The notes beneath the pieces were generated by a model. That model worked only from the letters and a program-made list of their open reading frames with translations. It had not been told where the DNA came from and searched no databases. The position numbers and the translations under genes are program-made. DNA of 64,000 nt from positions 168,424-232,423 of the forward strand of contig NZ_JACSJI010000005.1 in assembly GCF_014349105.1 (NCBI RefSeq), in the 5' to 3' direction. The stretch is from Caulobacter sp. 17J80-11 (GTDB taxonomy: Bacteria; Pseudomonadota; Alphaproteobacteria; Caulobacterales; Caulobacteraceae). Within the stretch, counting starts at the first letter, position 1; every line of letters begins with the position of its first letter. Shown here one piece after another: positions 1 to 9,523 of the stretch.

Positions 1-288
1 ACGTTCGGGGCGGCCTTGGCGTGGGCTCCGGCCTATTTCGGCGGCGGCGAGGCGACCTATGTCGAGGTCGTCGGCGGGTGGGAAATCTCGGACCGGCTCG
101 GGCTTGGGGGCGGCGTCGCGCGCCAGACCGTCGAGGGCGAGGACGCCTATGTCGTCGTAAACTTGGGCCTCACCTGGTCCATGACCGAGCGGGTGTCGCT
201 TGACCTGCGGGGCTGGGCCGCCGACGCGAACGACCTGGGCGCGGCCGCCGACCCGCGCGTCGTCGTCACCCTCAAGGCCGAATTCTGA
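1..288 (+). CDS. C-terminal part of a putative outer-membrane beta-barrel (TorF-like porin)
   Basis: The reading frame is open from base 1, so the N-terminus lies outside the window; 95 residues and a TGA stop are visible. The sequence alternates polar and hydrophobic residues, is rich in Gly and Tyr, and ends with a strand finishing in aromatic Phe (LKAEF), as expected for the last strands of an outer-membrane barrel. The ending resembles the TorF-type putative porins common in Alphaproteobacteria, but too little is visible to be sure. The next gene starts about 210 bp downstream, so it is probably a separate transcription unit. Confidence 0.5.
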   Translation, partial: TFGAALAWAPAYFGGGEATYVEVVGGWEISDRLGLGGGVARQTVEGEDAYVVVNLGLTWSMTERVSLDLRGWAADANDLGAAADPRVVVTLKAEF

Positions 289-497
289 GCCGCGTTGGGC
301 CGGTGACGTGGGCCGCAAGGCTTCAGGATCTTTACGGAGTTGACGGCCGGGGACCCCTTGGCCGCGACGGATTTGCGGGGCGCCCGACCTGCCCTGGGTC
401 GGCGCGGTTCGCCCCGGCAGCCGGACGTTAACCACACGGCAAGGCCGCAATACGCCTTACTCACGTTCGCCGTGAGCGCGTTTCGCCGAGCATCAGC

Positions 498-2090
498 ATG
501 TCCAAGCCCGTCAATGTCCACGATCGCCTGAACTTCATGGAGTTCGACGACGCCAGCCGCGCGGCGCTGCGCGACGCGGCGCCGGTGATCGAACGGGAGA
601 TCGACGCGGCCATGGCGGCCTTCTACGACCGCGTGCGGGCTACGCCGGCGACGGCCCGGTTCTTCGCGAGCGAGGGGCAGATGGCCGGCGCCCGCGCCCG
701 TCAGGCCCAGCACTGGCGCACCATCGCCCACGCCCGCTTCGACGCCGAATACGCCCGCCGGGCCCAGGTCATCGGACAGACCCACGCCCGCATCGGGCTG
801 GAACCGCAGTGGTACATCGGCGGCTACGCGGTCGTGGTCGACCGCCTGATCCGCGCCCTGCTGGCCGACGGCAAGAGCAAAGGGATGTTCGGGAAAGGCA
901 AGGACACGGTCCGGCAGGCCGACACCGTCTCGGCCGTGATGCGCGCCGCCCTGCTGGACATGGACCTGGCCATTTCGACCTACATCGAGGCGATCGACGA
1001 GCAGCGGCGGGCGGCCGAAGAGGCCCGCGAGGCGGCCCAGCGCGAGCAGCAGGCCACCGTCGCCGCCCTGGCCGAGGCGCTGTCGCGGCTGTCCCAGGGC
1101 GACCTGACCTACCGCGTCACCCAGTCCTTCCCGGCCGATTACGCTCAGCTGAAGGCCGACTTCAACGAAGCCATCGAGCAGCTGCAGTCGGCGATGATCG
1201 GGGTGGCCGGCAATGTCGACGGCGTGCGCAATGGCGCCGGCGAGATCTCCGGCACCGCCGACGAGTTGTCGCGCCGCACAGAGCAGCAGGCCGCCAGCCT
1301 GCAGGAGACCGCCGCGGCCCTGGACGAGATAACCGCCACGGTGAAGCGCACCGCCCAGGGCGCCCGCCAGGCCGCCGACGCGGTCGCCGCCGCGCGCGGC
1401 GACGCCGAGACCAGCGGCAAGGTCGTGCGTCAGGCCGTCTCGGCCATGGGCGAGATCGAGCAGTCGGCGCGCCAGATCAGCCAGATCATCGGCGTCATCG
1501 ACGAGATCGCTTTCCAGACCAACCTGCTGGCGCTCAACGCCGGCGTGGAAGCCGCCCGCGCCGGCGACGCCGGCAAGGGCTTCGCGGTCGTGGCCTCGGA
1601 AGTGCGCGCCCTGGCCCAGCGCTCCGCCGCGGCCGCCAAGGAGATCAAGACCCTGATCTCGGCCAGCTCCGAGCAGGTGGGTTCGGGCGTCACCCTGGTC
1701 GGCCAGACCGGCGAGGCGCTGTCGCGCATCGTCGGCCGGGTGGCCGAGATCGACGCCCTGGTCGGCGAGATCGCCGCCTCGGCCCAGGAACAGGCCACCG
1801 GCCTGCAGCAGGTCAACACGGCGGTGAACCAGATGGACCAGGTCACCCAGCAGAACGCCGCCATGGTCGAGGAATCCACGGCCGCCAGCCACACCCTGGC
1901 CCAGGAGGCTGAAAGCCTGGCCGGGTCGGTCGGCCGCTTCCGCATCGGCGAGCGCGAAGCGCGCGGCTACGCCCCGGCCCGCGCCCGGCCGGCGGCGGCG
2001 CACGCTACGCGTCCCGCCCTCAAGCACACCGGCCGCGGCGGCGCCGCCCTGGCGCACCGGCCCGAGGCGGACAGCTGGGAGGAGTTCTGA
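498..2090 (+). CDS. Soluble globin-coupled methyl-accepting chemotaxis protein
   Basis: A 530-aa cytoplasmic chemoreceptor. Residues about 12-165 form a protoglobin (globin-coupled sensor) domain; His96 in QTHARIGL is the likely proximal haem ligand, followed by the typical EPQWYIGGY helix. A HAMP-like segment (about 185-235) leads to a methyl-accepting signalling domain (about 240-480), with the hairpin tip near residues 335-365. There is no signal peptide or membrane segment. The protein ends in SWEEF, which fits the xWxxF CheR/CheB-tethering pentapeptide (NWETF in enteric Tar/Tsr). Family knowledge suggests sensing of O2, NO or CO through haem. It lies just upstream of the che operon, in the position taken by an Mcp gene in the major Caulobacter cluster. 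Confidence 0.9.
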   Translation: MSKPVNVHDRLNFMEFDDASRAALRDAAPVIEREIDAAMAAFYDRVRATPATARFFASEGQMAGARARQAQHWRTIAHARFDAEYARRAQVIGQTHARIGLEPQWYIGGYAVVVDRLIRALLADGKSKGMFGKGKDTVRQADTVSAVMRAALLDMDLAISTYIEAIDEQRRAAEEAREAAQREQQATVAALAEALSRLSQGDLTYRVTQSFPADYAQLKADFNEAIEQLQSAMIGVAGNVDGVRNGAGEISGTADELSRRTEQQAASLQETAAALDEITATVKRTAQGARQAADAVAAARGDAETSGKVVRQAVSAMGEIEQSARQISQIIGVIDEIAFQTNLLALNAGVEAARAGDAGKGFAVVASEVRALAQRSAAAAKEIKTLISASSEQVGSGVTLVGQTGEALSRIVGRVAEIDALVGEIAASAQEQATGLQQVNTAVNQMDQVTQQNAAMVEESTAASHTLAQEAESLAGSVGRFRIGEREARGYAPARARPAAAHATRPALKHTGRGGAALAHRPEADSWEEF

Positions 2091-2188
2091 GCCGACCCGG
2101 TCCGGGGCGCCAAATCTCGGCGGCGGTAATCCTTCGTTATCGACGTGGCGTCCAGAAACGGAACACGGCCCAGAGTCAGGGTTAACCG

Positions 2189-2488
2189 ATGTCGCTTTCC
2201 ACCTCCGAGTCCGCCGTGCTGCCGCTCGCGCCGGTGCTCGACCTCAACGCGGCGGAACCGCTGCGCCAGTCGCTGATGCTGCTGCGGGGCCGGGCGGTGA
2301 CGCTCGACGCTTCGCGGGTCACGCGGCTGGGCGGGCTCTGCCTGCAGGTGCTGCTGGCCGCCCGCGCGGCCTGGGCCGAGGAGGGGCGCGCCTTCGTCCT
2401 CGGCCAGGTGTCCACCGAGTTCGCCGACCAGCTGGCCCTGTTCGGAAACCCTGAATTGCAATTCGAACCCGAAGGGGTGATTTCGTGA
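2189..2488 (+). CDS. STAS-domain protein of the chemotaxis cluster
   Basis: A 99-aa single STAS domain of the SpoIIAA/anti-sigma-antagonist fold. The segment LDASRVTRLGGLCLQVL corresponds to the phosphorylation loop and following helix of SpoIIAA-like proteins. Where phosphorylatable members have Asp-Ser-Ser-Gly-Leu, this one has RLGGL, so the acceptor Ser appears to be absent. Its 3' end overlaps the GTG start of cheYI by 4 bp, indicating translational coupling. A small STAS-type gene occupies the same place in the Caulobacter operon; its molecular role there is not clear to me. It more likely has a scaffold or docking role than a partner-switch role, but that is inference. Confidence 0.75.
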   Translation: MSLSTSESAVLPLAPVLDLNAAEPLRQSLMLLRGRAVTLDASRVTRLGGLCLQVLLAARAAWAEEGRAFVLGQVSTEFADQLALFGNPELQFEPEGVIS

Positions 2489-2850
2489 CGAAGACCGTTC
2501 TGACCGTCGACGACTCCCGCACCATGCGCGACATGCTGCAGCTGGCGCTGGTCGAGGCGGGCTACCGCGTGATCCAGGCCGTGGACGGCGTGGACGGGCT
2601 GGAGACCTTGGCGCTGGAAGGCGCCGACGTGGTCATCACCGACATCAACATGCCCCGGCTGGACGGCTTCGGCTTCATCGAGGGCGTGCGCTCGGACCCC
2701 AAGCACCGCTCGACCCCGATCCTGGTGCTGACCACCGAGAGCGACCCGGCCAAGAAGGAGCGCGCCCGTCAGGCCGGCGCCACCGGCTGGATCGTGAAGC
2801 CCTTCAACCCGGAAAAGCTGGTCGACGCCGTCCGTCGCGTCGCCGCCTGA
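2485..2850 (+). CDS. cheYI: CheY-type single-domain response regulator (first copy)
   Basis: A 121-aa receiver-only protein. Acidic pocket residues D9/D10 (VDDS), phospho-acceptor D53 (ITDINMP), switch Thr83 (VLTTES) and Lys105 (IVKPF) are all present, so it should accept phosphate from CheA and bind the flagellar switch or act as a phosphate sink. The GTG start overlaps the STAS stop by 4 bp, and cheA follows after 26 bp. It is one of three CheY-like proteins in this operon; which one drives motor reversal cannot be read from sequence alone. Confidence 0.9.
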   Translation: MTKTVLTVDDSRTMRDMLQLALVEAGYRVIQAVDGVDGLETLALEGADVVITDINMPRLDGFGFIEGVRSDPKHRSTPILVLTTESDPAKKERARQAGATGWIVKPFNPEKLVDAVRRVAA

Positions 2851-2876
2851 TCTGAACGCCGAGCGGGGTTTCGTCC

Positions 2877-5195
2877 GTGGACGCCTTCGAAAGCATCAAG
2901 GCCACCTTCTTCCAGGAGTGCGAGGAGCTGCTCGCCGACCTGGAGACGGGTCTGCTGGCCATGGAAGGCGGCGACGCCGATCCCGAGACGATCAACGCGG
3001 TGTTCCGCGCGGTCCACTCGGTGAAGGGCGGCGCCGGGGCCTTCGGGCTGGACGCCCTGGTGCGCTTCGCCCACGTGTTCGAGACCCTGATGGACGAGCT
3101 GCGCTCGGGCCGGATGGAGGTCCGCGAGGAGGTCGTCAAATCCCTGCTGCGCGCCGCCGACGTGCTGTCCGACCATGTTGGCGCGGCCCGCGGCGGTCCC
3201 GAGGTCGACGCCGGCCGTAGCGCCGCCCTGGTCGAGGAGCTGGAAGGCTGGATCGGCGGCGACGCGCTGGGCGCGGCCGGCGAGGACGACGCCGAGATCG
3301 ACGGGCTGGTGTTCCAGCCCATGCAGGTGGCCCTTGCCGACTTCGACGCCCCGGCCGGCCTGCCCGACCTCGACGCCCTGCTGCCCGGCCCGATCGCCTT
3401 GCCCGACCTCGACGCGCCCGCGGCTGCGGCCGGCGACGTCTGGCGTGTGACCTTCCGTCCGCGGGCGGACATGTACCTGAAGGCCAACGAGTCCGGCCTG
3501 CTGCTGCGCGAACTGGCGCGCCTCGGCGAGACCGAGGTCGAGCTGGACGCGTCGAACCTGCCGCCGCTGGACCAGATGGCCGCCGAGCAGGCTTATCTCG
3601 GCTGGACCGTGCGCCTGACCGGCGAGGTCGACGAGGCGGCCGTCCGCGAAGTGTTCGAGTGGGTCGAGGGCGACTGCGACCTGGAGATCGTGCGCGCCGA
3701 CGCCGCGTCCGCGCCGGCCCTGCCCGACCTGCCCGCCCTGGACCTGCCGGTTCTGGACCTGCCGCCGCTGGATTTTGCGCCCGCCTCGATCGCCGAGCTG
3801 CCGCCCCTTGAGCCTGCCGTGGCTTCCGCGCCGGCCGCCGATCCGGTCGAATTCGACATCGCCGCCCTGATCGCCAAGGCCCAGGCCGCCGGTCCGGTCG
3901 ACACGCCGGCACCGGCGGCCGCGCCGGTGGCGAAGCCCGCGCCGAAGCCGGCGGCGCCGGCCGCCGCCAACGAGACCAAGGGCCCGGCCGCGCCGGTCCA
4001 GGCGACCATCCGCGTGGACCTGGAGCGCGTCGATCGCCTGATCGACCTGGTTGGCGAGCTGGTGATCCAGCAGGCCATGCTGTCCCAGCGCGTGGGCGAG
4101 AGCGGCCTGGCCCGCTCGTCCAACGTGGCCGTCGGCCTGGAGGACCTCGAGCAACTGACGCGCGAGATCCAGGACAGCGTCATGGCCATCCGCGCCCAGC
4201 CGGTGAAGTCGGTGTTCCAGCGCATGCCGCGCCTGGTCCGCGAAGTCGCCGACATGACCGGCAAGAAGGTCCGCCTGGTCACCGAGGGCGAGGGCACCGA
4301 GGTCGACAAGACGGTGATCGAGCGGCTGTCCGACCCGATCACCCACATGCTGCGCAACGCCATCGACCACGGGCTGGAGACGCCCGACGAGCGCGCCGCC
4401 GCCGGGAAGCCGGCCGAGGGCGTGGTGCGCCTGGCGGCCCTGCACCGCTCGGGACGGATCATCATCGAGGTCCAGGACGACGGGCGCGGCATCAACCGGC
4501 CGCGCGTGCGCAAGATCGCCGTCGACAAGGGCCTCATCGCCGAGGATGCGATCCTGACCGACGACGAGGTCGACAACCTGATCTTCCTGCCCGGCTTCTC
4601 GACCGCCGACACGGTCTCGGACATCTCCGGCCGCGGCGTGGGCATGGACGTGGTCAAGCGCTCGATCGGCGCGCTGGGCGGCCGCATCTCGATCTCGAGC
4701 GTGCCCGGCCAGGGCTCCAAGTTCACCCTGAGCCTGCCGCTGACGCTCGCGGTGCTGGACGGCATGGTGGTCACCGCCGCCGGCCAGACCCTGGTCACCC
4801 CGCTGACCACCATCGTCGAGAGCCTGACGCCCAAGGCCGAGGACGTCCACCTGGTGGGCGGCCGCGACGCGGTGATCCGCGTGCGCGACACCTTCGTGCC
4901 GCTGGTCGACGTCGGCGTGGCGCTGGGCTTCCGCGACGAGCCGATCCCGGCCGCCACGGGCGTGGCCGTGCTGATCGAGAGCGAGGCGGGGGGCAAGGCG
5001 GCCCTCTTGGTCGACTCCATCCAGGGCCAGCGCCAGGTCGTCATCAAGAGCTTGGAGTCCAACTACCAGCAGGTCGAGGGCGTGGCTGCCGCGACCATCC
5101 TGGGCGACGGCCGCGTGGCCCTGATCCTCGACGTCGACGCCCTCGTCTCCACCCGGCGCAAGCCGGCGCGTACCGAAAAGCGAATGGCAGGATGA
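2877..5195 (+). CDS. cheA: Chemotaxis histidine kinase CheA
   Basis: A 772-aa kinase with all five CheA domains. P1 (about 1-105) is a histidine phosphotransfer domain with His47 in [15 protein letters not shown]2-like domain lies at about 190-280. P3 dimerisation (about 370-440) contains [15 protein letters not shown]4 ATPase (about 440-610) has the N-box [12 protein letters not shown] and G-boxes DDGRGI and [11 protein letters not shown]5, CheW-like, runs from about 620 to 765. The linkers on both sides of P2 are Pro/Asp/Leu-rich with repeated LPDLDA/LPDLPA units. The GTG start has a GAGCGGGG Shine-Dalgarno-like stretch upstream, and the stop overlaps cheW by 4 bp. It phosphorylates the CheY proteins and CheB. 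Confidence 0.97.
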   Translation: MDAFESIKATFFQECEELLADLETGLLAMEGGDADPETINAVFRAVHSVKGGAGAFGLDALVRFAHVFETLMDELRSGRMEVREEVVKSLLRAADVLSDHVGAARGGPEVDAGRSAALVEELEGWIGGDALGAAGEDDAEIDGLVFQPMQVALADFDAPAGLPDLDALLPGPIALPDLDAPAAAAGDVWRVTFRPRADMYLKANESGLLLRELARLGETEVELDASNLPPLDQMAAEQAYLGWTVRLTGEVDEAAVREVFEWVEGDCDLEIVRADAASAPALPDLPALDLPVLDLPPLDFAPASIAELPPLEPAVASAPAADPVEFDIAALIAKAQAAGPVDTPAPAAAPVAKPAPKPAAPAAANETKGPAAPVQATIRVDLERVDRLIDLVGELVIQQAMLSQRVGESGLARSSNVAVGLEDLEQLTREIQDSVMAIRAQPVKSVFQRMPRLVREVADMTGKKVRLVTEGEGTEVDKTVIERLSDPITHMLRNAIDHGLETPDERAAAGKPAEGVVRLAALHRSGRIIIEVQDDGRGINRPRVRKIAVDKGLIAEDAILTDDEVDNLIFLPGFSTADTVSDISGRGVGMDVVKRSIGALGGRISISSVPGQGSKFTLSLPLTLAVLDGMVVTAAGQTLVTPLTTIVESLTPKAEDVHLVGGRDAVIRVRDTFVPLVDVGVALGFRDEPIPAATGVAVLIESEAGGKAALLVDSIQGQRQVVIKSLESNYQQVEGVAAATILGDGRVALILDVDALVSTRRKPARTEKRMAG

Positions 5196-5665
5196 CCATG
5201 ACCGAAGTCGTCACCACCGGCGCCGGCGCGCGTCGTGAACTGATCTCCTTCCGCATCGGCGAGCAGGAGTTCTGCGTGGACATCATGTCCGTGCGCGAGA
5301 TCCGCGGCTGGACCCCGGCCACGCCGCTGCCGCGCTCGCCCGCCTTCATGAAGGGCGTGATCAACCTGCGCGGCGCGGTCCTGCCGATCGTAGACCTGGG
5401 CGCGCGCCTCGGCCTGAAGACCGCCGAGCCGACCGCCCGCCACGTCATCATGGTCGTGCGCATCGGCGAGCGCACCGTCGGCCTGCTGGTCGACGCGGTG
5501 TCGGACATCATCGAGCTTACCGACGATCAGGTGCAGCCGACCCCGGACGTCGCCTGCGACCAGGTGAAGACCTTCGTGAAGGGCCTGTTCGCGGTCGAGG
5601 GCCGCATGGTCAGCCTGATCGCGCTGGACAAGGTGCTGCCGGAGCAGGAGGCGGAGGCCGCATGA
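5192..5665 (+). CDS. cheW: Chemotaxis coupling protein CheW
   Basis: A 157-aa CheW-fold protein coupling receptors to CheA. Family features visible are [20 protein letters not shown] at the N-terminus, [12 protein letters not shown] in the middle and [11 protein letters not shown] near the C-terminus. It overlaps cheA upstream (ATGA) and cheR downstream (ATGA), so it is co-translated with both. A second in-frame ATG lies 6 bp further in (5198) and could be the true start without changing the domain. Confidence 0.96.
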   Translation: MTMTEVVTTGAGARRELISFRIGEQEFCVDIMSVREIRGWTPATPLPRSPAFMKGVINLRGAVLPIVDLGARLGLKTAEPTARHVIMVVRIGERTVGLLVDAVSDIIELTDDQVQPTPDVACDQVKTFVKGLFAVEGRMVSLIALDKVLPEQEAEAA

Positions 5666-6552
5666 GCTTCGTCGCCGACACCGGCGACCGATCCCGCAAG
5701 CGTCCCATCGTCGAGGGCGAGTTCGCCTTCACCGACGACGACTTCCGTCAGATCGCGTCGATCCTGCATTCGCATGCCGGGATCGCCTTGACCGAGGCCA
5801 AGGCGGCCCTGGTCTATTCGCGGCTGGCCAAACGTCTGCGCTCGCTGGGGCTGAAGAGCTTCCGCGACTACTGCGACCTGGTGCAGGGCCGCGAGGGCCT
5901 GGACGAGCGCCAGGCCATGATGGCGGCGTTGACCACCAACGTGACCCGCTTCTTCCGCGAGCCGCACCACTTCGAGCACCTGCGCGACGAGGTCATGCCG
6001 AAGCTGGCCGAGCGGGCGCGCCAGGGCGGACGCGTGCGCCTGTGGTCGGCGGCCTGCTCCAGCGGCCAGGAGCCCTATTCCATGGCCCTGACCGTGCTGG
6101 AGGCCATGCCGGACGCGCTGGATCACGACGTGAAGATCCTGGCGACCGACATCGACCCCAACATGGTCGCCGAGGGCCGCGACGGCCTCTATCGAGAGGA
6201 CCATGTCGAGCCGGTGCCGCTGAACCTGCGCGGGCGCTGGTTCCGCAAGGCGCCCCACGGCGGCGACCGCCGCTGGGAGGTCGCGCCCGAGCTGCGCGAA
6301 CTGGTCGCCTTCCGCGAACTCAACCTGATCGGAGACTGGCCCATGAAGGGCCGCTTCGACGTCGTGTTCTGCCGCAACGTGGTGATCTACTTCGACGAAA
6401 CCACCCAGGAGCGGGTGTGGTCGCGCTTCATCCCGGTGATGACGCCGGGGGCTACGCTGTACATCGGCCACTCCGAACGGGTCACCGGCCCGGCGGCCGG
6501 CCGGCTCGAGACCTGCGGCCTGACCACCTACCGGCTGGGAGGCGCGCGATGA
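5662..6552 (+). CDS. cheR: Chemoreceptor glutamate methyltransferase CheR
   Basis: A 296-aa S-adenosylmethionine-dependent methyltransferase. The N-terminal helical CheR domain (about 20-75) precedes the SAM domain, with [12 protein letters not shown], the SAM-binding [15 protein letters not shown], the acidic ATDIDPNM segment and [10 protein letters not shown]. It methylates receptor glutamates and so opposes CheB. Proteins of this family with a beta-subdomain dock to xWxxF pentapeptides, which fits the SWEEF end of the receptor encoded upstream. ATGA overlaps join it to cheW and cheB. Confidence 0.96.
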   Translation: MSFVADTGDRSRKRPIVEGEFAFTDDDFRQIASILHSHAGIALTEAKAALVYSRLAKRLRSLGLKSFRDYCDLVQGREGLDERQAMMAALTTNVTRFFREPHHFEHLRDEVMPKLAERARQGGRVRLWSAACSSGQEPYSMALTVLEAMPDALDHDVKILATDIDPNMVAEGRDGLYREDHVEPVPLNLRGRWFRKAPHGGDRRWEVAPELRELVAFRELNLIGDWPMKGRFDVVFCRNVVIYFDETTQERVWSRFIPVMTPGATLYIGHSERVTGPAAGRLETCGLTTYRLGGAR

Positions 6553-7586
6553 GCCGCATCTCCGTCCTGGTGGTCGACGACTCCGCCACCATGCGCAGCC
6601 TGATCGCCGCCACCCTGCGGCGCGACACCGACATCGAGGTCGTGGGCTTCGCCAACGATCCGTTGGAGGCGCGCGACGCGATCAAGCGGCTCAACCCCGA
6701 CGTCGTCACCCTCGACGTCGAGATGCCGAACATGGACGGCCTGACCTTCCTTGAGAAGATCATGCGCCTGCGCCCGACCCCGGTGGTCATGGTCTCGACC
6801 CTGACCCAGGCCGGGGCCGAAGTGACCCTGGCGGCGCTGGAAATCGGCGCGGTGGACTGCGTCGGCAAGCCGGGCGCCGGCGTGACCGCCGCCGAGGCGT
6901 TCGGCGATCTGGCCATGAAGGTGAAGGCGGCCGCCCGGGCTCGCGTGCGCCCGCTGGGCAGCGCGCCGGTGGTCGAGAAGCGCGAAGGCTATTCCGGCGG
7001 CGACAAGATCGTCGCGATCGGCTCCTCCACCGGCGGGGTCGAGGCCCTGCTGACGGTGATCTCCGCCTTCCCGGAGAACTGCCCGCCGACGGTCATCACC
7101 CAGCACATGCCGGCGACCTTCACCAAGAGCTTCGCCCAGCGCCTGGACCGCGCCTCGGCCGCGCACGTGACCGAGGCGGTGGAGGGCGCGCCCCTGGAGA
7201 CCGGACGGGTCTATCTGGCCCCGGGCGGCCACACCCACCTGGAGATCACCTCCGGCGCGCATCCGCGCTGCCGTCTGGTGCCGGCCGACCCGGTCAACGG
7301 ACACCGTCCGTCGGTGGACGTGATGTTCAATTCCGCGGCCAAGCACGGCCCGCGCGTCGTCGCCGCGCTCTTGACCGGCATGGGCCGAGACGGCGCGCAG
7401 GGGCTGCTGGCCCTGAAGGAAAAAGGCGCGCGCACGATCGGCCAGGACGAGGCCAGCTGTGTCGTCTACGGCATGCCGCGCGCGGCCTTCGAGCTGGGCG
7501 CGGTGGAAAAGCAACTCCCGCTGGGCCGTATCGGCCCGGCAATTCTCGACTTGTGCTCGGCGGCTGCGCCGGGGAGGGACCAGTAA
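6549..7586 (+). CDS. cheB: Chemotaxis response regulator/methylesterase CheB
   Basis: A 345-aa protein starting at the ATG that overlaps the cheR stop by 4 bp; the same frame is open further upstream but only antisense to sense within cheR. The N-terminal receiver (about 1-125) has D10/D11 and phospho-acceptor D56 (TLDVEMP). The C-terminal methylesterase/deamidase domain has a catalytic triad readable as Ser160 (GSSTGG), His186 (QHMP) and Asp281 (GMGRDG). It removes methyl groups from receptor glutamates when phosphorylated by CheA. Confidence 0.97.
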   Translation: MSRISVLVVDDSATMRSLIAATLRRDTDIEVVGFANDPLEARDAIKRLNPDVVTLDVEMPNMDGLTFLEKIMRLRPTPVVMVSTLTQAGAEVTLAALEIGAVDCVGKPGAGVTAAEAFGDLAMKVKAAARARVRPLGSAPVVEKREGYSGGDKIVAIGSSTGGVEALLTVISAFPENCPPTVITQHMPATFTKSFAQRLDRASAAHVTEAVEGAPLETGRVYLAPGGHTHLEITSGAHPRCRLVPADPVNGHRPSVDVMFNSAAKHGPRVVAALLTGMGRDGAQGLLALKEKGARTIGQDEASCVVYGMPRAAFELGAVEKQLPLGRIGPAILDLCSAAAPGRDQ

Positions 7587-7975
7587 TGCCCGCAGCTTCT
7601 TCGATCCGAACCTTGATCGTCGACGACCAGCTGACCATGCGTTCGCTGGTGCGCACCGGCCTGCAACAGCTGGGCATCACCGACACGCGCGAATGCGCCG
7701 ACGGCGAGGAGGCCCTGCGCGAGATCATCAGCAAGCCGGTGCACCTGGTGATCTCCGATTACAACATGCCCAAGCTGGACGGCCTGGGCCTGCTGCGCGC
7801 CATCCGTTCGCATCCGCCGACGAAGACCACGGCCTTCATCATGCTGACGGGCCGGGCCGACCGTGAGCTGGTGCAGCGCGCGGTGCAGTACGGCGTCAAC
7901 AACTACCTCGTGAAACCCTTCACGGTGCAAACCCTGAAGGAGAAGATCGAGGCCGTGTTCGGACAACTGACATGA
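7586..7975 (+). CDS. cheYII: CheY-type response regulator (second copy)
   Basis: A 129-aa receiver-only protein. I chose the ATG whose A is the last base of the cheB TAA stop (TAATG); an upstream TTG in the same frame would add 11 residues and is less likely. Key residues are D13/D14 (VDDQ), phospho-acceptor D58 (ISDYNMP), Thr88 (IMLTGR) and Lys110 (YLVKPF). Conservation of the full pocket suggests a functional CheA target. Its position between cheB and cheD matches cheYII of the Caulobacter operon. Confidence 0.93.
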   Translation: MPAASSIRTLIVDDQLTMRSLVRTGLQQLGITDTRECADGEEALREIISKPVHLVISDYNMPKLDGLGLLRAIRSHPPTKTTAFIMLTGRADRELVQRAVQYGVNNYLVKPFTVQTLKEKIEAVFGQLT

Positions 7976-8523
7976 CCGCAACCGCCGCCGCCCAGAGCGC
8001 CGCTCGGGCCGGCAAACGCATTCATGTCGTGCAGGGCGAGCAGCACGTCACCAGCGATCCCGAGGTGGTTCTGACCACCATTCTCGGCAGCTGCGTGGCC
8101 GCGTGCCTGCGTGATCCCGTGGCCGGGATCGGCGGCATGAACCACTTCCTGTTGCCGGACGGGGTCAAGGACGGCGGCGTGGCCCAGCGCTACGGCGCGC
8201 ACGCCATGGAACTGCTGATCAACGACATCCTGCGCCGGGGCGGCCGCCGCGAGCGGCTGGAGGCGAAGCTGTTCGGCGGCGGACGCATGTTCGACGGCCT
8301 GACCGACGTGGGCGGCGCCAACGCCGCCTTCGCCGAGAAATTCCTCCGCGACGAAGGCATCCCGGTGGTGGGCTCCAGCCTGGGCGGCTCGGGCGCGCGC
8401 CGGGTGCAGTTCTGGCCGGTGTCCGGCCGGGCCCAGCAGAAGGCGGTCACCGACCAGCCCGAGGTCGTGCGCGCGCCCGTTCCGGCTCCGGTCGTCGACC
8501 ACGGCGCGGTGGAGCTGTTCTGA
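7972..8523 (+). CDS. cheD: Chemoreceptor glutamine deamidase CheD
   Basis: A 183-aa CheD-family enzyme that deamidates receptor glutamines. The papain-like catalytic residues are visible as Cys41 in LGSCVAAC, His58 in GMNHFLLP, and a Thr six residues before the Cys (T35). The GGGRMF and [10 protein letters not shown] segments are also typical. An ATGA overlap couples it to cheYII. In some bacteria CheD is regulated by CheC; no cheC-like gene is present in this cluster. Confidence 0.95.
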   Translation: MTATAAAQSAARAGKRIHVVQGEQHVTSDPEVVLTTILGSCVAACLRDPVAGIGGMNHFLLPDGVKDGGVAQRYGAHAMELLINDILRRGGRRERLEAKLFGGGRMFDGLTDVGGANAAFAEKFLRDEGIPVVGSSLGGSGARRVQFWPVSGRAQQKAVTDQPEVVRAPVPAPVVDHGAVELF

Positions 8524-8909
8524 TGCGCCCGCCGCACGCCCGCGAGGACGAAACCCAGGTCAGCGCCGCCGCGGCCCTGCAGGCCCTGGCGGTCGAGACG
8601 GTGCGCGCCGGCGAGATGTGCGAGCGGCTCGGCGACCTGGTCGAGCGGCTGGTGCGCACCTGCGAGGGCGAGGAGCTGAAGATCGCCATGCAGGAGGCCC
8701 AGGCGGTCGACGCCCTGACCCAGCACCTGGCGGCGCTGGCGGCCTTCGCCGGCCGCCTGGCCGATCGCGCCGAGGGCGTGGTGGCCCCGGCCGAGGCCCT
8801 GCGCGCGGTGCCGCTGGCCGACCTGGCGGCGCGGCTTTCGGCGGCCTGCGGCGGCGAAGCGGCCTCTTCCGGCGACGGCGCACGGGCCGGCGACCTGGAC
8901 CTGTTCTGA
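8523..8909 (+). CDS. cheU: CheU-like chemotaxis-cluster protein of unknown function
   Basis: A 128-aa acidic, Ala/Leu-rich, predicted largely helical protein with no catalytic motif that I recognise. It occupies the position between cheD and the third cheY where the Caulobacter operon has cheU, and this positional match is the basis for the name. It starts on the last base of the cheD TGA (TGATG). The C-terminus ends in a short Asp/Leu tail (DLDLF). Helical content and coupling suggest an adaptor or small regulator, but nothing in the sequence shows this directly. Confidence 0.6.
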   Translation: MRPPHAREDETQVSAAAALQALAVETVRAGEMCERLGDLVERLVRTCEGEELKIAMQEAQAVDALTQHLAALAAFAGRLADRAEGVVAPAEALRAVPLADLAARLSAACGGEAASSGDGARAGDLDLF

Positions 8910-8917
8910 GCCCCGCG

Positions 8918-9523
8918 GTGAGTGATTTCGGCCTGCCGGCGCGGCTAAGGATCAACCTGGATCAATCTGTCGTCCTGCTGGTCGACGACAATCCCCAGGC
9001 CCTCGACATCATGGGCTCGGTGTTCCAGGGCTTCGGGGTCAAGCAGCAGATCAAGTGCGGCTCCGCGCTCGAGGCGGTGGACATCGTCAAGACCACCCAG
9101 CTCGACCTGATCGTGATCGACTGCTCCATGCCGGAGATGGACGGCTACGACTTCGTCCGCTGGCTGCGGCGCAGCGACCTGCGCCCGGCCGCCTTCACGC
9201 CGACGATCATGGTCACGGGCCACCCCGCGCAGTCGAAGATCGAGAAAAGTCGCGACTGCGGGGCCAGCTTCGTGGTCTCCAAGCCGATCACCCCGGCCGT
9301 CCTGCTGGAGCGGATCGTCTGGGTGGCGCGCGAGGAGCGGCCCTTCGTCGTGTGCGACGCCTACGCCGGCCCGGACCGCCGGTTCAAGAACGCGGGTCCG
9401 CCGATCGGGATCGCGCCGCGCCGGCGCGACGACCTGCCCTTCGAAGTCGGCGAGGCCATCGACCCCAACATGGCCCAGGCCGAAATCGACCTGTTGCTTA
9501 AGCCCGCCAAGGCCCCTCGATGA
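8918..9523 (+). CDS. cheYIII: CheY-like response regulator with C-terminal extension (third copy)
   Basis: A 201-aa protein starting at GTG 8 bp after cheU. A short N-terminal lead precedes a receiver domain (about residues 17-140) with DD (LLVDDNPQ), phospho-acceptor Asp in IVIDCSMPEMDG, Thr in IMVTGHP and Lys in VVSKPI. About 60 further residues (ERPFVVCDAYAGPDRRFKN onward) form an extension with a PDRR segment, which is longer than a plain CheY. It overlaps cheE by ATGA. Position and size match cheYIII of Caulobacter. Confidence 0.85.
   Translation: MSDFGLPARLRINLDQSVVLLVDDNPQALDIMGSVFQGFGVKQQIKCGSALEAVDIVKTTQLDLIVIDCSMPEMDGYDFVRWLRRSDLRPAAFTPTIMVTGHPAQSKIEKSRDCGASFVVSKPITPAVLLERIVWVAREERPFVVCDAYAGPDRRFKNAGPPIGIAPRRRDDLPFEVGEAIDPNMAQAEIDLLLKPAKAPR

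Noticed and set aside
147..2057. A 636-codon open frame antisense to the chemoreceptor, and a similar 693-codon one at 2769-4850 antisense to cheA
   Set aside because: Composition follows from GC-rich third-codon bias on the sense strand; the products are Gly/Arg/Leu low-complexity with no family resemblance.
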